Source: JABDIP01 sp965227455 (lineage in GTDB: Bacteria; Pseudomonadota; Alphaproteobacteria; DSM-16000; Inquilinaceae). Taken from it: a DNA stretch of 64,000 nucleotides. A program made the position numbers and the translations under genes. Numbering within the stretch: the first letter of the stretch is position 1; each line of letters begins with the position of its first letter. Below are positions 59,621 through 64,000 of the stretch, piece after piece. The notes beneath the pieces are model-generated. The model was not told the origin of the DNA and did no database searches. It saw only the letters and a list, made by a program, of their open reading frames with translations. The stretch covers positions 4,960,001 through 5,024,000 of the forward strand of contig OZ245752.1 in the NCBI GenBank assembly GCA_965227455.1, read 5' to 3'.

Positions 59621-60178
59621 TCAGCCCCGGGTGTTCTCGTTGCCATTCAGCGCCGGAAAGAGGATCGGTTCGGCATGCGTCGCGCCCGGATCGGAGAGGG
59701 CCAGGCGCAAGGTCGCCACGTCGTGCCAGGCGGCGAATTTGAACCCGACCTCCTTGAGCACGCCGGCCGGTTCGAATCCGAAGGATTCATGAAACCCGAT
59801 GCTGGCGGCGTTGGGCAGGGTGACGATGGCCAGTGCGGTATGGAAGTTCTGCCGGCGCACGCAGTCCAGGAGCTGCGTGTAGAGCGCTCGCCCGACGCCG
59901 CCGCGGCGGGTTTCCGTCGACACATAGGCGCTCACCTCGCAGGTCCAGCGATAGGCGGCGCGGGCACGGAACTGCGAGGCGTAGGCATAGCCGAGCGTGG
60001 CGTCGTCCTCGACCGCCACCAGCCAGGGATGGGTCTGCAGGGTCCGCGCGATGCGGCCGGCCATCTCCTCGGAGTTGGGCGGCTCGGATTCGAACGAGAT
60101 CGCGGTTTCGCGGACGATGGGCGCGTAGATGTCGGCGATGGCCTGCGCATCCGCCGGGGTGGCTGTTCGTATCTGCAT
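59621..60178 (-). CDS. GNAT acetyltransferase, phosphinothricin-acetyltransferase-like
   Basis: The 185-residue enzyme starts MQIRTATPADAQAIADIYAP and contains ETAISFESEPPNSEEM, AYASQFRARAAYRWTCEVSAYV and the acetyl-CoA loop RRGGVGRALYTQLLDCV, all marks of the Pat/YncA (MnaT) group. These acetylate L-phosphinothricin, methionine sulfone or sulfoximine. Family members are common in soil and aquatic proteobacteria and need not imply herbicide tolerance. It is transcribed with the OmpA-like gene or alone. Confidence 0.92.
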   Translation of the reverse strand: MQIRTATPADAQAIADIYAPIVRETAISFESEPPNSEEMAGRIARTLQTHPWLVAVEDDATLGYAYASQFRARAAYRWTCEVSAYVSTETRRGGVGRALYTQLLDCVRRQNFHTALAIVTLPNAASIGFHESFGFEPAGVLKEVGFKFAAWHDVATLRLALSDPGATHAEPILFPALNGNENTRG

Positions 60179-60291
60179 TGGTCTCTCGTCTGGGCACCGG
60201 ACTCACCGGCGAAAGGCGCGCGGTACTTCAGCGCGAAGTCTGCCGATTGGCCGGCATCTGGCAATGGGTGGCGTGCGGCGTCCGCCGCGAC

Positions 60292-61266
60292 TCAGGCCGC
60301 TTGATCGACCTCTCTCGCGGCCATCCGCCGGCGGATCTCGGCGGCGGCGCGGCGGGTTTCGTCCGGCGGAGTGTAGTCCCAGGACTCCAGCTTGCCGGTG
60401 AAGGGCCGTGTCAGGCCGGCCTCGCGCATGGAGTCGTGGAACGCGGCGAACTTCGCCGAGCCGCCCTCCAGCTCGACGATATGCACCGGCCTGCCGGTCG
60501 ACGCGGCCTCTGACACCATGTTGACGCTGTCGGCGGTGGCGATGATGGAATCCGCCAGGCCGAGATAGGCGAAATACGGGTTCTCGCCGGAACCGTCCCA
60601 GATCTCCGCCGGCAGGCCGGCCAGGGCCTCGCGCAGCATGGCTTCGTTGGCGGCGCCCGTCCGGCGGCTCGGCGTGACCATCAGTCCGACACCCTCGTCG
60701 CGCGCCAGGGCGGCCAGCTGATTGCACAGAATGCGCATGCGCTCCGGCGTCAGGCGGTAGACCGCGTTGTCGCCGCCGATCAGCACCGCCACCCGGCGCT
60801 CCGGCAGATGGGCCAGCCGGTCCCGATGCCGTTCGGCCGCCTGGGAGAGTTGCCCGGCGGTCACGCGATGCATCGATCCGGTGGTCACCAGCACATTGTC
60901 GCCGCGCACCCGGTCGTGCTGCGGCACGATCACCATGTCGAAATGCCGCGGATCGATCACCGGGTCCTGGATCTGCACCAGGAATACCCGGCCGCGGCTG
61001 GTGCGCCGGATGCGCAGGCCCACCGGCACGCTCTGGCGGCCGGAGGCGATGACCAGATCCGGCCAGGGCGGCGCGATATCGGCACAGTCCGATGCCGGCG
61101 CAAAGCGCAGGAAGGCGCGGAAATAGGGGGAAAGCTGGCGCCAGGGCGGGCGCAGCGATATGCGCTTGATCTTCGGCGTGAGTCCCAGCGCCTCGGCCAG
61201 GCCGAGGCACTGGTTTTCCATGCCGGGCTTGCCGTCGGTGATCACCCAGCAACTGTCTATGGACAC
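60292..61266 (-). CDS. Mitochondrial fission ELM1-family protein
   Basis: The 324-residue protein begins at GTG 61266 with VSIDSCWVITDGKPGMENQC, the hallmark of the ELM1/DUF1022 family. VQIQDPVIDPRHFDMVIVPQHD, VLIGGDNAVYRLTPE, MVTPSRRTGAANEAML and ATADSVNMVSEAASTGRPVHIVEL are further conserved blocks. In plants ELM1 recruits DRP3 to mitochondria. Bacterial members look like glycosyltransferase-fold proteins of unknown substrate, probably lipid or sugar related. It is divergent from the Lrp regulator. Confidence 0.92.
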   Translation of the reverse strand: MSIDSCWVITDGKPGMENQCLGLAEALGLTPKIKRISLRPPWRQLSPYFRAFLRFAPASDCADIAPPWPDLVIASGRQSVPVGLRIRRTSRGRVFLVQIQDPVIDPRHFDMVIVPQHDRVRGDNVLVTTGSMHRVTAGQLSQAAERHRDRLAHLPERRVAVLIGGDNAVYRLTPERMRILCNQLAALARDEGVGLMVTPSRRTGAANEAMLREALAGLPAEIWDGSGENPYFAYLGLADSIIATADSVNMVSEAASTGRPVHIVELEGGSAKFAAFHDSMREAGLTRPFTGKLESWDYTPPDETRRAAAEIRRRMAAREVDQAA

Positions 61267-61436
61267 GGCGTTCCTCGGCCGGATTTCGGGGGGAATCGGC
61301 TCAGACTATTGCCTGCCGCCCGGGCATTCGCAAGTTGCGAAACGGGCGGGTCGACCGGCTTTCTGTCTTGCGTCGCGCCGCAAGTTGGGTAATAACATTT
61401 CGCAAAAGACCCCTCCTTGTTTCGAGAGAAAACCCC

Positions 61437-61937
61437 ATGCGCCGTGTGAAACTGGACCGTATCGACCGCAGGATTCTGCGGGATCTTCAGAATGACGGAC
61501 GCATGACGAATGTGGAGTTGGCGAAACGGGCCGGGATATCGGCACCGCCCTGCCTGAGGCGGGTGCGGGCGCTGGAAGAGGCCGGTTTCATCCGCGGCTA
61601 CCATGCCGACGTCAATTCCGAGGCGCTGGGCTTCGGCGTCACCGTCTTCGCCCAGGTCGGACTCAGCAGCCAGGCGGAGTCGGATCTGCGCAAGTTCGAG
61701 GATCTGGTCGCCACCTGGCCGCTGGTGCGCGAATGCCACATGCTGGCCGGCGAGACCGATTTCCTTCTGAAGGTCGTTGCCGAGGACTGGGACGCGTATC
61801 AGAAGTTCCTCACTACCCAGCTGACCTCGGCCCCCAGCGTCAGCCACGTCAAATCTGCCCTCGCCATCCGCACCGGCAAGAACCTGCCCGGCGTGCCGAT
61901 CGAGGTGCCCCAGGGCAATCACGACGCCGTGGAATAG
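61437..61937 (+). CDS. Lrp/AsnC-family transcriptional regulator
   Basis: The 166-residue regulator has an N-terminal HTH (LDRIDRRILRDLQNDGRMTN, VELAKRAGISAPPCLRRVRALEEAGFI) and a C-terminal RAM domain (VREC-HMLAGETDFLLKVVAEDWDAYQKFL) that senses amino acids and oligomerises. The ATG at 61437 is used; upstream reading lacks homology. It is divergent from the ELM1 gene with 170 bp between them, and is followed by a dispersed repeat. Confidence 0.94.
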   Translation: MRRVKLDRIDRRILRDLQNDGRMTNVELAKRAGISAPPCLRRVRALEEAGFIRGYHADVNSEALGFGVTVFAQVGLSSQAESDLRKFEDLVATWPLVRECHMLAGETDFLLKVVAEDWDAYQKFLTTQLTSAPSVSHVKSALAIRTGKNLPGVPIEVPQGNHDAVE

Positions 61938-61972
61938 CGGCAGTCCTAGAGCTCGGAATTCACCGCTGAAAG

Positions 61973-62095
61973 CCCTGACCTGGCTCGCCTGCGCTCGCCA
62001 CCCCCTCCGGGTGGGAGAGGGAACTACATCGGCATGCCGCAAGAACCCTCTCCCGTGGGAGAGGGTGGACGGCCGTAGGCTGGCCGGGTGAGGGT
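61973..62095. repeat. Dispersed CCCTCACCC/GGGTGAGGG inverted-repeat element, copy 3
   Basis: A degenerate left end (CCCTGACCTGGCTCGCCTGCG) and the right end CCGGGTGAGGGT (62084-62095) enclose CCCTCC...GGGAGAGGG and CCCTCTCCC...GGGAGAGGG blocks. It is the same family as copies 1 and 2 and lies between the convergent Lrp and greA genes. Confidence 0.75.
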
Positions 62096-62130
62096 ATTCA
62101 GAGCTGTTCTAGGACACGCGAAGCGCCCGT

Positions 62131-62604
62131 TCAGACGAACTGAATGTCCATCACTTCGTAGGATTTGGATCCGTTCGGGGTAGTGACTTCGACCACGTCG
62201 CCGACCGACTTGCCGATCAGGCCGCGGGCCAAAGGCGCTGTCACCGACAGCCGCCCGGCCTTGATGTCGGATTCATCCTGGCCGACGATCTGGTAGGTGG
62301 CCTCTTCGTCGGTGTCCTCATCCGCCAGCTTCACGGTGGCGCCGAATTTGACGCTGTCGCCGGACAGGGCGGTCACGTCGATCACATCGGCCCGCGAGAT
62401 GCGGTCCTCCAGCTCCAGGACGCGGCCTTCGATGAAGCTCTGGCGCTCCCGCGCCGCATGGTACTCGGCGTTCTCCGACAGGTCGCCGTGTTCGCGCGCC
62501 TCGGCGATCGCCCGGATCACCGTCGGTCGTTCCACCGTCTTCAGATGCTTCAGTTCCTCCTGAAGGCGGGTGTATCCGTCCGCCGTCATGGGCACTTTTT
62601 CCAT
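62131..62604 (-). CDS. greA: Transcription elongation factor GreA
   Basis: GreA rescues backtracked RNA polymerase by stimulating transcript cleavage. The 157-residue protein has the N-terminal coiled coil (LQEELKHLKTVERPTVIRAI, ARERQSFIEGRVLELEDRIS) with the acidic tip DLSENAEYHAA, and the C-terminal FKBP-like domain (ITAPLARGLIGKSVGDVVEV-type sequence SVTAPLARGLIGKSVGDVV). The length is normal. It lies downstream of carB on the same strand (77-bp gap), the usual carA-carB-greA order. Confidence 0.97.
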   Translation of the reverse strand: MEKVPMTADGYTRLQEELKHLKTVERPTVIRAIAEAREHGDLSENAEYHAARERQSFIEGRVLELEDRISRADVIDVTALSGDSVKFGATVKLADEDTDEEATYQIVGQDESDIKAGRLSVTAPLARGLIGKSVGDVVEVTTPNGSKSYEVMDIQFV

Positions 62605-62681
62605 AGACTTCAGCCTTTACAAGCCTTGCCAAACGTAAATACGGGGCTCTCCCGGCGCGTGCGCACCGGGCCCCGGCCAAT

Positions 62682-64000
62682 TTAATTCGCTCCGCGAAGG
62701 TAAGACTGCAACGGGGCGACTTCAAGACGGCCGGCCTTCAAGGCCGCGATCGCCTCGACCGCGGCGCCTGCGCCTGCCACGGTAGTGTAATACGGGATGT
62801 TATTGACCAGCGCGGTACGGCGCAAGCTGAAGCTGTCACGGATGGCCTGGGCACCATCGGTGGTGTTGAAGACCAGTTGGACATCGCCATTGATCATGGC
62901 GTCCACCACATGGGGCTGGCCCTCGAGCACCTTGTTGATGCGGGTCACCGGCAGCCCGGCTTCGGTCAGGCGGTCGGTGGTGCCGCTGGTGGCGACCAGG
63001 GAAAAGCCCATCTGGTCCAGCTTCTTGGCCAGGGGCACGATGGCGTCCTTGTCCTGGTTGCGCACCGACAGGAACACTGTGCCGGCCTCCGGCAACACCA
63101 CGCTGGCGCCCAGCTGCGCCTTGGCGAAGGCGCGGCCGAAATCGCGATCCAGCCCCATCACCTCGCCGGTCGACTTCATCTCCGGCCCCAGCAGCGTGTC
63201 GACGCCGGGGAAGCGGGCGAAGGGGAACACCGCCTCCTTGACCGCGGTGTGCGGCGGTGTGGGGCCGGTCAGGGCGAACTCGCTCAGCTTGGCGCCGGCC
63301 ATCACCCGGGCGGCGATCTTGGCGATGGGCGTGCCCGTGGCCTTGGCGACGAAAGGCACCGTCCGGCTGGCCCGCGGATTGACCTCGATGATGTAGACGG
63401 TGCCGTCCTTCACGGCGAACTGAACATTCATCAGGCCGACCACGCCCAGCCCCTTGGCAAGCTGCCGGGTCTGCTCCTCGATCTCGGCGATCACCGCGGC
63501 GTCCAGCGAGTGCGGCGGCAGGGCGCAGGCGCTGTCGCCGGAGTGGATACCGGCCTCCTCGATGTGCTCCATGATGCCGGCCACATAGACCGTCTCGCCG
63601 TCGCAGACCGCGTCCACATCGACCTCGATGGCGCCCTGCAGATAGCTGTCGATCAGTACCGGCGTCTTGCCGGAGACCTTGACGGCGGTGTCCATGTAGC
63701 GGTGCAGGCTGTCGCGGTCGTGCACGATCTCCATGGCCCGTCCGCCCAGCACGTAGGAAGGCCGGATCAGCACCGGATAGCCGATTTCCGCGGCGATGGT
63801 CTCGGCCGCCTCGACCGAGCGGGCGATGCCGTTGGCCGGCTGCCTGAGGCCGAGCCGGTTCAGCAGATCCTTGAAGCGCTCCCGGTCCTCGGCCAGGTCG
63901 ATGGCGTCCTTGGGCGTGCCGAGGATGGGGATGCCGGCCGCTTCCAGGTCGTGGGCCAGCTTCAGCGGCGTCTGTCCGCCGAACTGCACGATGACGCCCA
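62682..64000 (-). CDS. carB: Carbamoyl-phosphate synthase large subunit, N-terminal part cut by window edge
   Basis: About 439 C-terminal residues of CarB are present, reading in from base 64000 with GVIVQFGGQTPLKLA at the second carboxyphosphate/carbamate domain. ATP-grasp motifs of the second half follow (RPSYVLGGRAMEIV, EVNPRASRTVPFVAKATG, KEAVFPFARFPGVD), then the allosteric MGS-like domain (GTVFLSVRNQDKDAIV, TSGTTDRLTEAGLPVTRINK). The family length is about 1070-1100 residues, so roughly 60% lies outside. The product makes carbamoyl phosphate for arginine and pyrimidine synthesis. greA follows downstream. Confidence 0.97.
   Translation of the reverse strand, partial: GVIVQFGGQTPLKLAHDLEAAGIPILGTPKDAIDLAEDRERFKDLLNRLGLRQPANGIARSVEAAETIAAEIGYPVLIRPSYVLGGRAMEIVHDRDSLHRYMDTAVKVSGKTPVLIDSYLQGAIEVDVDAVCDGETVYVAGIMEHIEEAGIHSGDSACALPPHSLDAAVIAEIEEQTRQLAKGLGVVGLMNVQFAVKDGTVYIIEVNPRASRTVPFVAKATGTPIAKIAARVMAGAKLSEFALTGPTPPHTAVKEAVFPFARFPGVDTLLGPEMKSTGEVMGLDRDFGRAFAKAQLGASVVLPEAGTVFLSVRNQDKDAIVPLAKKLDQMGFSLVATSGTTDRLTEAGLPVTRINKVLEGQPHVVDAMINGDVQLVFNTTDGAQAIRDSFSLRRTALVNNIPYYTTVAGAGAAVEAIAALKAGRLEVAPLQSYLRGAN

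Noticed and set aside
59755..59790. GGTTCGAATCC as a tRNA T-loop
   Set aside because: It lies inside the GNAT gene, and no matching acceptor or anticodon stems are found around it.

Overview
The window is high-GC, densely packed DNA from an alphaproteobacterium, most likely a Rhodospirillales-type (possibly marine) lineage. Indicators are the trxB-LysR(LsrB/VtlR)-sRNA neighbourhood, an NDUFAF7-type methyltransferase fused in operon with lgt, an ELM1-family protein, a phasin, UbiK, and a 'marine proteobacterial' sortase with its dedicated VIT/VWA target. I found no prophage, CRISPR array, transposase, rRNA or tRNA. Most genes are chromosomal housekeeping functions with small accessory islands between them. 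The left edge cuts an EamA transporter and the right edge cuts carB.

Layout. 1-1.4 kb: EamA exporter and WYL/YafY regulator, divergent around a perfect 20-bp inverted repeat. 1.5-6.1 kb (minus): prs, a SprA-related protein, and the tightly overlapping lgt-methyltransferase-pgeF operon. 6.2-10.5 kb (plus): ubiK, YbjN, proC, a YbaK-type deacylase, a TetR regulator, a phasin and csaA. 10.7-20.8 kb: response regulator, MarR, ilvE, then a long minus-strand series moaE, moaD, moeA, mobB, DUF2062, pgsA, uvrC, SDR, which combines molybdenum-cofactor synthesis with phospholipid synthesis and DNA repair. 20.9-30.9 kb: Ca2+/Na+ exchanger, YiiX-like hydrolase, uvrB, a membrane-anchored degenerate ClpX paralogue, a lipoprotein hydrolase, a transglycosylase, an alcohol dehydrogenase and a caspase-like/membrane protein pair. 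31-38 kb: a tautomerase/SRPBCC pair under a divergent TetR, a GIY-YIG protein, a MoaD-like/BNR-repeat pair and the sortase system. 38-46 kb: parallel beta-helix protein, aspartate aminotransferase, LysR, DUF1127, Mpo1-like protein, glycosyltransferase, GNAT. 46.7-55 kb: EF-G paralogue, DUF898 plus M48 peptidase, molybdoenzyme msrP, a candidate AbcR-type sRNA, LsrB/VtlR-type LysR and trxB. 55-64 kb: large unknown protein, SDR, 2OG oxygenase, OmpA-like protein, GNAT, ELM1, Lrp, greA and carB.

How the genes work together. The molybdopterin genes (moaD, moaE, moeA, mobB) supply cofactor to enzymes such as MsrP, which lies in the same window but lacks its usual membrane partner MsrQ. UvrB and UvrC are both present, about 3 kb apart. 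The sortase and its substrate overlap by 4 bp and so form a self-contained surface-anchoring module. trxB, the LysR gene and the candidate sRNA reproduce the rhizobial LsrB/AbcR arrangement.

Most interesting items: the TM-anchored ClpX-like pseudo-ATPase at 25.1 kb, which keeps an intact ClpX zinc finger but has lost Walker A and the Walker B glutamate; the AbcR-like sRNA at 52.6 kb; the caspase-like two-gene unit at 29.7-30.9 kb; the sortase module; and a DnaA-box cluster upstream of uvrC. All functional calls come from reading motifs by eye; no database search was run.
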